From Leeuwenhoekiella palythoae (GTDB lineage: Bacteria > Bacteroidota > Bacteroidia > Flavobacteriales > Flavobacteriaceae): DNA of 64,000 bases. Each line of letters opens with the position of its first letter. Position 1 is the first letter of the stretch. Positions 63,945 through 64,000 of this stretch are shown here, one piece after another. Made by a program: the position numbers and the translations under genes. The notes beneath the pieces are model-generated. The model did no database searches, was not told where the DNA came from, and saw only the letters and a program-made list of their open reading frames with translations. The stretch covers positions 283,814 to 347,813 of the forward strand of contig NZ_FQXT01000005.1 of assembly GCF_900130045.1 (NCBI RefSeq). The letters are read 5' to 3'.

Positions 63945-64000
63945 CTTACGGGTTATTAGTACTACTCGGCTATGACATTACTGCCTTTACACCTATAGCC
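63945..64000 (-). rRNA. rrl: 23S ribosomal RNA, 3' end (cut by window edge)
   Basis: The minus strand reads GGCTATAGGTGTAAAGGCAG, then GCCGAGTAGTACTAATAACC and CCGTAAGCTTA, the typical 3' end of a Bacteroidota 23S rRNA. The exact 3' end is estimated. The rest of the gene lies beyond the right edge. Confidence 0.9.

Overview
This window looks like the chromosome of a member of the Flavobacteriaceae (Bacteroidota), possibly close to Leeuwenhoekiella or Dokdonia; the genus is only a guess. The evidence is the gliding and type IX secretion block gldK-gldL-gldM, promoters of the Bacteroidota form TTTG-N19-TAnnTTTG, an exosortase of the XrtF type, MFS peptide transporters beside a dipeptidyl peptidase, and a low-GC, gene-dense layout.

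Layout. 1-6857 (minus): topA, an arginase-fold protein with a broken metal site, then gldK, gldL and the start of gldM. 7126-11796 (plus): miaB, a sigma-54 activator without a receiver domain, lptE, a TPR protein and secG, followed by groES-groEL. 14028-15593 (minus): a DUF3347 lipoprotein and the xrtF pair. 15623-17405: a GAF protein facing a MacB-like permease. 17544-24682 (plus): purH and the cell-shape set mreB-mreC-mreD-mrdA-rodA. 24683-28765 (minus): endonuclease, a lone OppC-like permease and a tail-specific protease. 28890-33509 (plus): surE, lpxB, an NlpC/P60 lipoprotein and comEC. 33517-39453 (minus): thioredoxin, two POT transporters and DPP IV, a peptide-use operon. 39798-43193 (plus): HMG-CoA reductase, a serine hydrolase and a GHMP kinase, suggesting the mevalonate pathway. 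43418-51117 (minus): PpiD-like foldase, CNNM/CBS protein, small membrane protein, lptC, TPR protein, outer-membrane protein and coaX.

51218-51750 is the most unusual stretch. A tRNA-Phe gene and its terminator are followed by a small GIY-YIG nuclease gene. The stop codon of that gene directly abuts a second copy of the tRNA 3' end plus terminator, and in this copy the T-loop is replaced by a GC-rich hairpin. It looks like a tiny nuclease-borne element inserted in a tRNA gene. Short intergenic repeats at 43335 and 57449 carry similar palindromes.

51878-63630 (plus): an EcsC protein, a TolC-MacA-MacB efflux operon with a LytS/LytTR two-component pair, and a dinB-dnaE2 mutagenesis cassette with a candidate operator. 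The right edge carries 5S rRNA and the 3' end of 23S rRNA on the minus strand.

Most of the window is housekeeping. The points worth a second look are the tRNA/GIY-YIG element, the arginase-fold pseudoenzyme, possible sigma-54 control, and terminators placed antisense inside neighbouring coding ends.
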